From contig CM049319.1 of NCBI GenBank assembly GCA_026874595.1, forward strand, positions 18,827,101 to 18,891,100: a stretch of 64,000 nucleotides of DNA, read 5' to 3'. The translations under genes were made by a program, and so were the position numbers. Below, piece by piece: positions 34,000-47,104 of this stretch (positions are counted from its first letter, which is position 1; every line of letters starts with the position of its first letter). Under the pieces are notes generated by a model, which did not search any database, was not told where the DNA came from, and worked only from the letters and a program-made list of their open reading frames with translations. The stretch is from Sipunculus nudus (lineage: Eukaryota; Annelida; Sipuncula; Golfingiida; Sipunculidae).

Positions 34000-34176
34000 A
34001 TGGAATTTCCAGGGAATTTCGGAATTGGGCCAATGAAGAATTGTTTGGATATTGGTGATGATACGGCACCTTATCCGGGTCCAGGAACGTCATCAAGTAG
34101 TCACTTGTGCACGAATGAACCTGGGAATATGGGCCGAATAAGTGAATGCAAACACGATTTTTGGAGCATCCCATAA
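34000..34176 (+). other. 58-codon open frame of unknown meaning
   Basis: ATG at 34000 opens MEFPGNFGIGPMKNCLDIGD..., with three cysteines and many Gly, Pro and Ser, closing at TAA 34174. Codon choice is protein-like. No signal peptide, domain or splice partner is clear; an exon fragment or chance are both possible. Confidence 0.2.
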
Positions 34177-35164
34177 TAGGGACCTCTCATATTGCGGAAG
34201 CTTGCATTCCCTAGAATGCAGATTTCTAGTTTTGTCAACTGGTTTAGCCCGGGCTACATGGACCGGGCTCGCTGATATCAATTAAAGAACAGCCCCATAA
34301 AGAAAAGAATCCTGTGACTTAAAAATTATGATGATACAGATTACATCCACGATTTAATATATTGTTCATCGGGTGATACTCTAACCTTTCACAAGCTTTT
34401 TTATTCAGATTCAATAAATTTAACTGCGTAAAACTTCCAACAGTCAAACCATTCATCCCAGCGACCAATAAACATAATATAAAACCCCGCCTCCTGATGG
34501 AGGTGTAATAAACATTGAGGTAAAAAGTATAAACATGTAACCGTTGGGATGGTTTATATTTAGGAATTGTAAGTTGTGAAGAAGATTTTGTTTCCTTGTT
34601 GAGAGTTTGACAAGTCTTCGATACAGCTTAAACTGCCGCTAAAATGCTGTTCTATTTTAAGTCTTTGTCTATGAAGGAACAATAAATGATTTAACTGTTA
34701 TGAAGAGGATATAATATAGTGTAGGCTATCTGTAGGGTTTCTTGTTTTCCTATATTTCCGGTATAAAATTAGATTTTTGTCTCCATGTGGGAGAGAAACC
34801 TCACTAACACGTCGGTATATAAAGAACATCTCGCCATCTAAAAGGATAACATTCATATCAGGAACACTGTTGTCGGGCAAACAGGAAAGGGTTTATATGA
34901 ACCTCATAGTCAGCAAAATCTATTCAGATTACAGTTTGTTCTCAGTTTTCAAGAACAATACACATACTTACGCATAGAGAGCTAGCTTTTGTAAAGGGAA
35001 ATATGAATTCACTTTGTATGTGTGTTTTTTATGATCCTCTTATTATTATAAATTGGAATAAAAAATTAAATTTGTAAAGTTACACAGGTGCAGAAAGATT
35101 ATATATCCAATAAAGTAAAACTTGCAAACTGCAGATCACATGTTGCAATGAACACCCACCGACC

Positions 35165-35247
35165 CACGCACACAACACACACACACACACATATATATAT
35201 ATTATTAATATATTTATATATATATATATATAAATATATATATATAA
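35165..35247. repeat. (CA)n/(TA)n microsatellite
   Basis: CA run followed by TA and TAAATA runs. Confidence 0.9.
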
Positions 35248-35614
35248 GATTATTAATTAACCGTGAACACAAAGCCTAAGTTATTCGAAAAACTCTATTT
35301 AAGTGGCCATATATCCTACATCTATCGATATCGCTGATAACAACTGGTAACTGGACAAACTAAAGTGTACATCCAGTCTCTGAGGTAATCGCCCGACTTG
35401 GCTAACAATCACATGTTGGACAGGCCGGAGTGCCTGTGCGAGTTTTAAGTTCTCACACGTGATATCTTGTTGTTAAAAGTACACGCTTTCCAAATCTCTT
35501 TTTACGGTTGGTCTTGATTATCTGAAGTATATGTTGGCAATGAGGCTTTGTCAGAAATGATGAAAATATTCGAATCTTCATTAAGTTTACAGTACGGTTC
35601 TCCGAATTGAAAGG

Positions 35615-35730
35615 AATGCCACACAGACATCTCGATGGAGGGGAAAAACATTTGCGACCAGTTAATGATACCGGTATCATTAACTGGTCGCAAATGTTTT
35701 TCCCCTCCATCGAGATGTCTGTGTGGCATT
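35615..35730. repeat. Perfect 116-bp palindrome
   Basis: Two 58-bp arms (35615-35672 and 35673-35730) are exact reverse complements with no spacer; the centre reads GATACC|GGTATC. Symmetry stops at the next base on each side. An AT microsatellite follows immediately. Both strands therefore show the same short frame starting MPHRHLDGGEKH, an effect of the symmetry. Confidence 0.97.
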
Positions 35731-35939
35731 ATATATATATATATATGGCCTGTGTGACAGATTTCAAGTATATTAAAATTAAATATGTTTAAAAAACAAA
35801 CACCGATTATTTTTCCCGTGTGGGTTATTTCTAACGAAGGTTTAGATGTATAATATCTTATAGTAAACTCAGAAATGCAATTAAAGTATGCAATTCTAAT
35901 TATTAATACATTTCATTTCCATGCAATATATATATTGAT

Positions 35940-36080
35940 AATATTCTCTGACTAGTGGGGGGTGATCACATTGACCAAGCCCCTTGCCAAAAGTTTGTGA
36001 AAGGGGGGGGGGGGGGGGTAATACACCCCCATCCCCGTATAACCCCCCCCCCCCCCTATTGACGCCCCTGATGGGTTACC
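35940..36080 (+). repeat. G/C-tract repeat, second copy
   Basis: Copy of 31685-31845 with a longer G tract (about 17) and a C tract (about 14), both prone to length error. Confidence 0.75.
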
Positions 36081-36099
36081 AAATGTTATATGAAGCATA

Positions 36100-37119
36100 T
36101 GATAATAGTTCTAACAGACAAGCCATATATTCATTGCTTCACTGTGGAATTCAAGAGAATACATGTTAATTAGATGTGAAGTCAAAACCTCCATCAAAAC
36201 CTCCACCAGGACCTAATTAAACTTTCCCGTGTTTTGCACAATATCACAATTCACTAACGCGTTTCCAAGGTGAGCTTCAGAACAAAAATAAATGAAGGGC
36301 CAACGTCTGCATTTACAGATTTATATAAATCGGAGAAATAAAACCATTATATGCTGATCCAGATATCCCGCATATTTAATTGATTTTTCATAAAAAAAAA
36401 TCTGTTAGAGCTTATAGTAAAAAAGAAACAATTATACATTCACTTATATATCATCTTTATTCTTGCTGAAGGAGCGCCTAGTGCGAGGGTCCCTGACTTC
36501 CTCAACTACGGCGCTCAAGAGGCAATTATTTACATATTGAGCTTCAGCTCCGTTCATAACGTTTTTACTCATATTTGCTTACAGACATAACAATCAACCA
36601 AAAGAAGACACAATATTTTTACCACTTGGTGGAGGTAAAATAAAAGAGTGAACCTTATAGATGCATGGTATCATTTACTGGGCTTGACTGTAGTTTGTTT
36701 CGCTGTGCGTTAATTATCTTCATTCAATATGTTTAAAACATCGCATGACGTAATCCGTAACTACGGGAGGGTCGGACACGCGCTATGGTATTTCAATATG
36801 ATGCCCTCTGTCGTTTATTAATTATAAATTGTTCCAATTTACGCTTGCAATTATAGCTCCATTTCTAAATAACTTCAATTCCTCCTATAGAACCAGGAAA
36901 CTTTCTGCGTTAAATAAATGGAGTAAAATTTTACAAACGTGCACAAACATCTGTTGCCAGATGCTGAGGTCATCAAGAAATATGAATTCATAGTCGTGGG
37001 CCTTGCAACACTGTTGATTTAAATTAATGAAAAAGGACGTAGTTACAAAATACCATTGATAATGTTTTTTAAAGTTTAAGATAAAGATATGAAAATGAGA
37101 AGGTCGTCTTGCTTGAAAC

Positions 37120-37120
<1 letters not shown>
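36100..37120. other. No gene seen
   Basis: AT-rich non-coding sequence; no element ends recognised. Confidence 0.5.
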
Positions 37121-37123
<3 letters not shown>

Positions 37124-37182
<59 letters not shown>

Positions 37183-37254
37183 GGCTACCAAATGACCTGT
37201 CAGAAAGCAACAGAGACAGGCCGACAGATTGACGGAGGGACAGACAAATAAAGA

Positions 37255-37312
<58 letters not shown>
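37124..37312. repeat. Two (GA)n microsatellites
   Basis: GA runs at 37124-37179 and 37261-37312 flank an 80-bp stretch; both create spurious Ser-Leu frames on the - strand. Confidence 0.95.
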
Positions 37313-37317
<5 letters not shown>

Positions 37318-37810
37318 GGCAGGAACAGACAGACTGACAGAGTGGCAGACAGACTGACAGAGAGAAGTGCAAAGAAAACCTCCTTTCTGCCAGCTAATGA
37401 ACAGACCCGATTTCATCAGAAAACAGTGGCGTTAAAATGAGATTATCCCCGACACTGGTATCCAACTACAAACCCAATACGTTTACCTGGATTGAGCAGT
37501 CTAATTTCCCTGAGTTTTCCCCTGACATTGCATCAGTATCTTGGGATCACAAGGGCAGATGGATTCATCTAGTGCTGTTAATGGGCAGGACCGACACCCG
37601 CATATCTAAATGTCAGGGTATCACCTGTTCCTGGCGGGGTGACCCGCTGTAGATATTTAGAGTGGGGTTGCTAATTGATGACAAAGTGTGCGGATCTCCG
37701 TGTTATTGTTTCTCTATCACTTGGGAATGAGTTCTGATGCTGAAACTATTTATTATACCACTGCAGAACCTGCCGCCTACTTAATGTTTGGTTTCACAGC
37801 TCTTAATGTC

Positions 37811-37812
<2 letters not shown>

Positions 37813-37848
<36 letters not shown>
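37813..37848. repeat. (CT)n microsatellite
   Basis: CT run that abuts the tandem duplication at 37849. Confidence 0.95.
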
Positions 37849-37849
<1 letters not shown>

Positions 37850-38190
37850 ATGGTTCCTGCCAGTGTTTTACTATACATTCTTCAATAAATAAGGTGTCTG
37901 GTTTAATATTCTCAGATTTTAATTTTCGCGATTTCACCACACAGTGACGTACACATGCAATCTTCATGATTACATGAATTATTAAATATAATCTTGGAAA
38001 ATGAGGACTCAGTAGTTCATCTTTCTCCCTCTCAGATAGTACATGTACATGCCAGTGTTTTATCGTACACGTTTTACTGTATACCGTAGTTGGCTTTATA
38101 AGTGGGGGGTTATGTTTCCGCGATCTCACCACACAGTGACGTACACAGTTTTCATTTATTATAACATGAATAACTTTATTTAATCTTCTA
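37849..38190 (+). repeat. Tandem duplication, unit about 185 bp
   Basis: CTCTCAGAT...GCCAGTGTTTTA, then GCGAT-TCACCACACAGTGACG and an AACATGAATAA-like end occur twice in order (37849-38010 and 38032-38190). No function is apparent. Confidence 0.75.
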
Positions 38191-38259
38191 TAAGGAAGTG
38201 AATAACTTCTATAATCGAAATAATTGGATTTCTTGTTCATTGTGGACAACTCATTCAAA

Positions 38260-40055
38260 AGATATTATATTATTAACATATTTACTTATTTATTCAAATG
38301 TAAGCTAGGGAGATCTGTTATAGTATATAATTTGGCTACAGTGTGAGGCTTCAGTATACATAATAGAGCCCGGAACCGTGTTAGCCTCCCGAATGCGGCT
38401 GGCTCGGACCCAAAGACGGTCGACTTTAGTAGTAAGCCGAGTTTCGTGGCTCGACTCGGCTTTCAAAGTGTCGGCTGGCTTAAACTGACCTGAAAGCTTA
38501 TTCATTTGACGATATTACAAATTACCCATCTATTTTAACAAGTTATCCATATTTTGTGTGACTCTTGTATTTTTGAGGGGGGTGGGGGGGGGGGGGCAGG
38601 ACTTGACCACGTATTATAATACGGGAAATTTCAACCTTGTCAGTCAGCATCAACATCAAGAAAAGTAACTTTGTATTAGTCTGTATATGTTTCGGGCATT
38701 TTGTAATCGTAAAAGATTTCTCTTTTTGTAATTATTTTTTTACAAGCCAAACTGAACTCTTGTGAAAAGAATAATGCAGTATGTACTATTTGTGTATGCA
38801 TTATGTGTATATATGTATTATATTTATAATAGGTATTATATGTATTATATATAGGCTCTACACATATTTGTATATATGGAAGTAACAATTAATAATTTTC
38901 AATGGGGCCAATGTGTGTTTATGGACGCCTTGTGAGTTTAAACAAAAGTTAATTGGTTATGTGTGCCAGTTTATCCAAAAGTCCATACCAAAACAGTAAA
39001 GGATATTATTCTTTATATTATATTATATTGTATTGTGTTGTGTTGTGTTATGTTATGTTATATTATATTATATTATCTTACATTATATTGTATCATATTT
39101 GGATTACCCATCTGACGTTTCCCTTGATAATAATAACTCGATTATTATAATCTTGATAATTGGGCCATACATATACTAGTTTTTATGAACTTTATACGTG
39201 CGAAATGTAACATATACTGGCTGTTAATAATTTTAAAAGTGCGAAATGTAACATTTCCACTGCTTTCTAGTAGCTTGGAATTCGCAACATAGTTTTCTAC
39301 TCCATATAAAGCAAATGGAAAAGTGACCCGCATTGTTGTATAAGGAATTGGACGTCTGGCAGAAAATGGTCCGGTATTTGTTCAACACAGCGCCCCGAAA
39401 TAACCCTATTTGGGAGGGATTAATTGATGAACGTCCTGACATAAACCTCCTTAATCCCAGAATCCTCTAAAACCCGGTCTGTGTGCAGATAGGTCACAGC
39501 TATAAAACGTGAACGTCAGCGATCTGATGTATTGGTTAACCATTGTACTTGTTTGCCACACAAGTTCGATGTTTCCAGATAATCCGGTCTTTTCTAAGAA
39601 CGCGACACTCTGCATTGAGCCGGTTTAATAGCTATCAATACGAAATGGAGCTATGCTGATACTTAGATCCTGAGATTGTACTCTCTTGTACTGCAGATTT
39701 TCTATAATAGAAAACCACCGCCAAAGGCGTTATATGTACTCTAATCGTTTCATAACCGCCTGTTTTGTTGCATGAGCTTATACCTGCCGATTGATCCGTA
39801 AAGAGCATACTTCACGTGTGTTTTGTGTATCGGTTATAAAATATTGACTTCGTCTGTTTGTCTCTATCTCTGTGTCTCCCTTTCTTATCTATCTATCTTA
39901 TCTAACCTATATGTTTATCTATCATTCCGTTTCTGACTCTCTCTGTCTCCCTCTTTAGTCGCTCAAGCTTTAATTTCTCTCTTCCCATTATCTTTGTCTG
40001 TCTCTTCTTACCTATGTCTGTGTCCCTTTCTTTGTCGCTCTCCGTCTCTCTGACC
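38260..40055. other. No gene seen
   Basis: Non-coding sequence with a TTATATTATA-like simple repeat near 39014-39085 and a G tract near 38576-38597. I found no supported exon. Confidence 0.45.
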
Positions 40056-40057
40056 CT

Positions 40058-40060
<3 letters not shown>

Positions 40061-40092
<32 letters not shown>
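40061..40092. repeat. (CT)n microsatellite
   Basis: CT run at the end of a CT-rich stretch starting about 39860. Confidence 0.95.
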
Positions 40093-40094
<2 letters not shown>

Positions 40095-40339
40095 ATGCGA
40101 AATAATCTGCTGCAATTTCAAATAGTTATAAAGTGTGATATAATACACAATATGACACCGTTATCTGTAAAATATATTACACGATTCTGAATGAAGGTCG
40201 TAATATCATGGGAAAGTTATGTTACAGAACTGCATTTGCATTTATACAACAAATGTTTTCACATGAAAATGTAACGGCAGAGTTACACGTTAATCTGGCT
40301 TTTTTATTGGACATCCACTGAAAGTATGATATACACGTA

Positions 40340-40361
40340 TGTATACATACACACACACACA

Positions 40362-40406
<45 letters not shown>
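40340..40406. repeat. (CA)n(TA)n microsatellite
   Basis: CA run joined to a TA run. Confidence 0.9.
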
Positions 40407-40409
<3 letters not shown>

Positions 40410-41609
40410 ATTGCCCCTGATTTATCAGTTTCTTTTTCATGCTGAAGATATTATAAATGTACCTTGACACAGTAGAGAGAAAGGGTTTTAACACTGGGAC
40501 GTACTTTTTGGTTGAATAGTCAGTAAGTTATTTTATATCACTAATTCCCAGTGTACACAAAAATGCTGTCCATCATCTGTCCGTGATTATTAGGGACCAG
40601 TCTCCCCATAAACTACAGATCTAAGTATATCCTCCCCATAATGCTCAAAGCTCGCCCACTGACTCGCGCTCGTTCATACCTCGATAATCAATATCTTGTT
40701 GAACTCATTAATAACAACCTTGAAACTTATTTTCTTTAAACTGTTTGTGAATGTGTGTATGTGTGAGGGTGCATGTATACCAGGTAGGAATATTTTTTTA
40801 CGACTGATCGAGTTCCCGGATCATAAATCGTCTGGTGAAATCATACAAACCACCGTCTTCATTAGATGTTTCCCGCCCATAATAAAATTCAGCCGTTCTT
40901 TTAGGGATTTTCAATTATTTTTTTCTCGCGTGTTTACGGCAGCGGGATATTTTCTTTTTCATTGGGAGGCTGTTACCTGAGAAGACGTCATCCAGATTAA
41001 ATTTCATTTCGGCTGCAGCACTTCGAAGATTGTCAAGACAATGAACAGATGTCATTTAAAAAAAATAGGTTTATCTTTGTTTTCATCAAAAATGAAATTT
41101 TAATCAACATGGAGCAACACGCAAGTTAATCATATCAAAGTACAACATGGATCAGTATCATGCAGAACTGTTTTAAACGATGTAATTCGATACAAAGGAA
41201 TGTCTAAATAAAGTATTGACGGTTTTAATGGTTACAATCATTAATTACTGTAATTCGTACCTCATCTGGCGCCACCTGGTGTCAACAAAAAATGTTATCA
41301 AGACGCTTCGTGGTATTAAAATGTAAATATACCTTTAGAAGAGGTATAAATGTATGATTGATGAGAGGACAGAGCGCTTATGATAAATATAATGAATGTT
41401 TAACATGTTTTGTATGGGCCATGTTCACTGGAACAGGCATATATAGGCCCAACCTTCCCCCGGCTGAGGGACGTTTGTGAGATGTTAACGTTGCACCTAT
41501 TGTAGGCCTATACAATATTTAATCAGGCATGTTCAACCATTCACTAAAAACTGATTTGTAATCATGTTTATGAACATTAATTTTGTACATAGAGACATTT
41601 AATCAGACA

Positions 41610-41660
<51 letters not shown>

Positions 41661-42000
41661 CTGCATTTCTATGAATTGTATCACATATTTTTAAAAATCA
41701 GATGCATCAATAAAGTTTTTAAAAAGTTATTAGTTATGTATGTATTGAACATCATGGACTTCACCTGGACCCATTTTATGAATGTTTTACCATTCGATTC
41801 TTCTTGTATTCATCCTATATCAAATACATAGTATGTACTTATATTATATTTTAATTTTTCTTAAAATATATAGTCAACAGATTGTCGCCAATTGTCTGCT
41901 TATGAAATGGCATGTGTTATAGCACTGGAACTTGTGCACACGGACTAATTCCCACATAAAATCGCATGAATGAAACTTTAAGTGCGCGGGACTTCGTGTT
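40410..42000. other. No gene seen; contains (AT)n at 41613-41658
   Basis: AT-rich non-coding sequence. Apart from the AT run I see no supported feature. Confidence 0.45.
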
Positions 42001-43369
42001 TAGTATATAATGTTGGAGCCCGTCAGCGGATCTGGCCCATCTGCCGATGGGCTTGGCCCATATGAGGATCCGTTATTGGGCTGCCCATCTCGGGAACCTA
42101 TAGGGCCAAAATTTTGCATGTTTACAAAACTTACATAGCTCTTTATCATACGCATAACTAGTGGCGCCACCTGCAACCATTTTTGCACAGTGTTCGTCTG
42201 TTTGTCTCCCGTGGGACAAAGTCACTCATATCTCGGCAGTGGTTTGACTTATCTGCCCTAAGTTTTGCAATTGTATACAACTTGGATAACTTTCTGGATT
42301 TTGTGGCAGGTAGCGCCACCTCCATACACATTTCTGCTGCAGACGTCCATTCTTATATGCAACAAACCTCTCTCTGTTTCCCCTCGCCACTCAATCCATG
42401 CCTTACTTCACCTGTCCCACTCTGGTTTCGCGTAATCCATGCTTTTATGCAAAACATCGTTTTCTATTTCCCCGAGCCACTTAATTCATGCCTCGCTTCA
42501 CCCGTCCTACTCTGATTTCAGCGGATACACGTAGTCGCTTGTCGAATACCCGCATTCTAGTTTTATCACTTGTATCTTTTAAATTGTTATATATTAAAAA
42601 TAAAATAAACTTTACCATGCAACTGTAAAAGATATGTGAAACATAAAGAATCAATATTTGAAGTTCCTTTACAAAAAAAAAAGAGTGAAAACAAACTGTA
42701 AAAAGATGTGTTATTGTGGTGATAGTGCATGATTGTGATTGACTCTGAGATTAAATGACTCTGAGAGAGTTTTGCTACATATATAACTATTCTATTGTCA
42801 AAATGTATATGGTAACCTTGATATATATGTGGTAATTTAAAAATGAATTTGAGAAACTGATTGTGTACCATATATAATTGCTCTTTAGTAAAACTGTATG
42901 GTTCCATGGATGTCACATCTATGTGGTAAATTAAATGAGATTTTTTTCACAACAGCTGTAATTACTCTTTGGTAAAAGTTGAACCTCATCAAACTAAGAA
43001 TTGTGTGTAAAAAATTATAATATAGGATATTATTACACTGAATGCACATCTATGTAATATTGATGATAAAATTATTTATGTAAGGCTGTGATAGTGATTT
43101 ATGTTTCAATAAACACATTAAAGTTCTGAGAAATGTTTGTCTGGGTACAAAAGTCATCAAGATAATAAAAAAATAACGTATTACCTACAAAAATTAAAAT
43201 CGGGTATTGGGCCAAGCCCATCTGCAGATGGACCAGCAAGTACAGGGTATCAAATCCGTAATTGGGCTGCCCTTCTGCAGATAGGCAGCCCAATAACGGA
43301 TCCTCATATGGGCCAAGCCCATCGGCAGATGGGCCAGATCCGCAAACAGGCTCCAACATATATACTACG
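42001..43369. mobile_element. 1.37-kb DNA element with about 90-bp inverted ends
   Basis: The left end (42001-42092) and right end (43278-43369) are near-identical reverse complements: TAGTATATAATGTTGGAGCC, then GCGGATCTGGCCCATCTGCC, GATGGGCTTGGCCCATATGA and GGATCCGTTATTGGGCTGCC. A further inverted copy of the GGGCTGCC/CTGCAGAT words lies just inside the right end (43200-43290). The interior has no recognisable transposase. No clear target duplication is visible, so the superfamily is not assigned. Confidence 0.75.
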
Positions 43370-43962
43370 AGCAAGTCTGATTGACTCACTTTATATGGCC
43401 ACTGCATGCAGCGTCTATCCACCAATCGACAAGGTAGCTTAAAACATGACAATCAAACTGTCAATCAATTTATCACAAAATGAAAACGATAAAAACAGCA
43501 GGGGCACCTCTTTATAATTCAAAATTGTTAAGTATACCGCTAATAAGACTAACAAAAATAATAAAACTTACATGTCTTTCACACTGTCTTTCAGGATGGT
43601 GACGATCGAGGATATATAATGTCACCAATTAATGCTTCTTGAGGTTATGCTTTTATAATAATAAGTGAATAAAATACATATACACTATTTCCATCCCATA
43701 TAGGTCTACACGGGAAGATGCCATGCAGAGAATTTAACACTGACCCGGGCGGACGGAATAATTGAGATCGACACTTCATTATTGACACTATTATGGGATC
43801 AATGGGTTTACTGGATAAACAAACAGGGCCCTTGTTATAAAATAAAATCATCGATGAACAATGGATTAACATTTTTTTAAAATAGGGTCTAACTTGCTAA
43901 CTGACTTTGAGTGACACGCATGTATTTATCACTGCACCATGCAGGTCTGCCGTGCACGGGAA

Positions 43963-43965
<3 letters not shown>

Positions 43966-44050
<85 letters not shown>
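43966..44050. repeat. (AT)n microsatellite (SINE tail)
   Basis: AT run of about 85 bp at the tail of the SINE on the - strand. Confidence 0.9.
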
Positions 44051-44165
44051 GTAAGACAGAGGGAGAGAGATGGAACATGACTTTGCGTCATTGTATAGAG
44101 AAATGGAACATAAGTACACAGAAAAGACGATGGGAATCGAATCTGTGGCCTTATGATTGCCCTTT
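44050..44165 (-). mobile_element. tRNA-derived SINE, left block
   Basis: On the - strand: AATCATAAGG, then GATTCGATTCCCATCG (tRNA B box and T arm), CTGTGTACTTATGTTCCATT, TATACAATGAC and an AT-rich tail. The 5' part of the tRNA head is decayed. Confidence 0.6.
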
Positions 44166-44204
44166 TGTATATTTCTACACTATCATAGAAACCAGCGAAG
44201 TGAA

Positions 44205-44345
44205 GACAGTAGTGCTTTACCTTAGTTCCTACAGTAAAGGACATGCTTTCGATTTCAATCGGCAGTGAACAGACATTTCTGTGTATTTATGTTCCATTTC
44301 TCTTAACAATGACACACATATTATATTTATGGTTTTTGCGTGTCT
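44205..44345 (+). mobile_element. tRNA-derived SINE, head-to-head partner
   Basis: TTTCAATCGGCAGTGAACAG, CTGTGTATTTATGTTCCATT, AACAATGACACAC match the body of the preceding SINE in the opposite direction; the two heads face each other. Confidence 0.55.
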
Positions 44346-45869
44346 GCACGTATATCTTGTGTTTTCATGTTTATAGTTTCAAGGACTGACTGTTTCCAAC
44401 ATCACATCACATGTGTAATCGATACATTTATGGGGATTCATCAACAGGTATATTTAAGCGAAATTTTATCCCAGTCAATTCCCGGGTTTAAGGATAATTG
44501 CTCGTTGAACATTGGCTAATAGTCGATATCAAGTATTATCATGATAACCAGTCCTAGTCAAATGTCATACTAATGATGCAAATTGTGGACGAAGTTTGTT
44601 TAATGCGTGAAGGTCTAAATTGGCCCTTCTGTTCCGCTCGGGAGGCCCAGGAGCCTTGTTAAAGCAATCCACATGGAAATATGTATGTTAATGCTAAATG
44701 ACAACACACATTGTCGGGTTATACTCAATTCATTTGATCTTTTTGCTAAAGTAACAATATTTTATGCACTTTAACATAGCTTTAATGCAGGGACACTAAC
44801 AATGGCCTGAAGTACTACATATCAAGTACAAACAATATAATGCAATAAAGTTTATAATGATACGAAAGGAGCCCCTTTAGTTACAAACCAGCCATTCTTC
44901 AATACATATTTATGGTTTACTACTTTTACTTACAACTCTTTTATTTTTTTATATCGCTGTTGTGACACGGTTCAATGGCCTACAATTCAGTTTTAAAGCA
45001 CTGGAACCTATGTAAGCTACATATTTTGTGCATGATTACAAAATCATTGTTTGTTGTCCACACGTGGAAGTGTAAGTATCTCAAATATTTATCCTAATAA
45101 AAAAGAAACCACGTTGTGTCAGTAACCAGGTTCTTTGAATTATGTGATGGGAGGCATAATTAGTTTGAGCGAGTAAAAGCTTTTTTTAACATACAACACT
45201 CATATCAAAGCAAGCGTATATGCAGCAGACAGATTAGTTTGTCCTAACAAATGACATGGTTTGATTCATTTAACTTAAATAAAATATAGTATATTCATAG
45301 TATACAAAATATTTTCAATATATATCGCAATAAATATAAATATATATCAGAGGAAAAAAGATTTTTAACCAATCGGTGAAAAAAGCTTAAAGACTGCTTT
45401 ATTATAGGTATACTGTCTGCTGCAATGTATAATGTTAGATAGGTGATTCGCGATTAAATTTATGTAATGTATACTTTCCTACTAAAGATCATCTTGCCAA
45501 CCAACTTGCATGTATAAAGAGACTCGGAGAATATCTGGAACCGTACTCTGATTAAACAATTATACTTGGAAATTAACTGGATAAAGCAGGAAGCCGAGTT
45601 CAATTACCGAGCCACGCAACAAAATCATTAATTCATTTTGATGAAAAAATACTCTTTTTGTGATGCCTGGCGAATGTTACATCCTGATGTACAGGGATAC
45701 ATTAGAGTTTAATTTAATCCAATAATTTTTTCACGGATAGATCTTTTTTTAAGATTTAAATAGTATTGTGTCTTTTATCATGACATAGGTTATAAACTTT
45801 CTACTTTTTCATAGCCTTGTGCACATTACTTTTAAAGTTTAATCAGACGCTTTTGGAGGTGAGGGTTAT

Positions 45870-46900
45870 TATATGTTGTACAATGAGCCATTTAAAGACG
45901 AAGATTATGTGAAGAACATAAAACAATTTAATCTAGATTTAAGAGAAAAATATAAACATATCGAAAAAAAGACTTTCTGCCTTGGACACAATAAAATGCG
46001 AGGTAAGAGGATATTCCATTCATTTAACAAAGAGACAGACTAGACAAGGAAAGCAAAAAAAAGAAGAAGAAATGCTCACCACGGAATTTGAAAGATTTAC
46101 TGCTTAAGCTAATAAATATCTTGGTATGAAGAATATCAATTAAATGTAACACAATTGAAGTCTGAACTAGATACCTTGTACGATATGGACACAGAAGGCA
46201 CCATTGTCAAATCACGGTTACGTTAGTATGAACAGGGATAAAAGAACACCAAATATATCCCATCACTAGAAAAGAGAAAAACTTTTAATGAAACAATAAC
46301 CTTACTTGAAACAGAAATAGAAACCTAACTGTTATTACACAAACATTGAACGTGTGTCAAAGAAACTTTGGTAATATTTATTAATTACAAAGCAAGAAGA
46401 GTAAACACCAGGGAACCTTGCCTTTTTTCATCAGTCGGCAACACCAAAACTTGCAGATATTGAATTAAGTAAATTTTCCTCTCAAATTTCAACTCAAGAA
46501 TGCTTACTTGGTTTAAAACAATTTTAATCAGGAAAATTACCGGAATGTACGGCTTTACAACTGAATTTTATTCGTGCTTTTGGGACTTTCTGTCTGAACC
46601 ATTTATACAGTGTCTTCATTAAACGCATATAACGGGTTTCTTGTCCATTGAAGAAAGAAGAGGCCCTTAAGTTCTGTATACCTAAAAAGTATAAAAAAGC
46701 CAATTTCTTTGCTCCTTGTGGACTACAAAATCATAGCTAAAACCATATGAAATCGACTTTAACACTATAGACTACGAAATAATCGCTAAAACCATATCAA
46801 TTCGACTTAAACCACTTCACAAATAACTTATTTACACTAATTTAACCGGATAAGCGAAAGTGGTATGAAACACAAAGTCTAGCCTTGAAATTGACCTGGG
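45870..46900 (+). pseudogene. Decayed L1/Tx1-type LINE ORF2 fragment
   Basis: Scattered frames still align with the LINE at 58-63 kb. DEDYVKNIKQF (about 45900) matches its linker after the endonuclease; KSELDTLYDMDTEGTIVKSRL followed by YEQG and KNTKY (about 46155-46260) is the pre-polymerase region; KSGKLPE and TTEFYSCFWDF (about 46530-46590) and KPISLLLVDYKIIAKTI (46695-46745) are reverse-transcriptase motifs, with RLKPLHK after them. Stops and frameshifts interrupt every segment, and about 50 bp around the DYKIIAKTI motif is tandemly duplicated. No YADD box, tail or ends remain. Confidence 0.8.
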
Positions 46901-47104
46901 TTAAACATACTTTCAGCAGCTCAGTACTCATTCTTGTATCATTAATCGAATCGTATTTAAACTAATAATTCATATTTCTTCGAAGTATCTTGCAAAGTAG
47001 ATGATGTTTTACCTTGCAAGATGTACTTCCAATTGTCTATAAAGATATTCTAAAATCATTGTAATAAAACACGCCCCCCCCCCCCACAATTATGCCCTAT
47101 TTAA

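Larger units (their letters stand above)
43960..45418 (+). repeat. Large inverted repeat block, left copy
   Basis: Reads in reverse orientation to 55288-57055 over its whole length at an estimated 75-80 % identity. Landmarks in order are the SINE pair (44050-44345), TGTAATCGATACATTTATGG, GGGAGGCCCAGGAGC, TAAAGCACTGGAACCTAT, TTAGTTTGTCC...ATGACATGG and TTTTTAACCAATCGGTGAAAAAA, ending at GACTGCTTTATTATAGGTATAC. Similarity stops sharply there. Confidence 0.8.

Noticed and set aside
35453-35792. Similar small proteins on both strands (MPHRHLDGGEKH...)
   Set aside because: The identity comes from the perfect palindrome, not from duplicated genes.
37069-37372. Ser-Leu and Arg-Glu repeat proteins at 2641, 37069 and 37809
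   Set aside because: They are translations of (GA)n/(CT)n runs with no domain around them.
43889-44268. Long open frames of alternating Tyr and Ile on both strands (also at 40222, 50547, 54291 and 56528)
   Set aside because: They are translations of (AT)n microsatellites, which lack stops in some frames.
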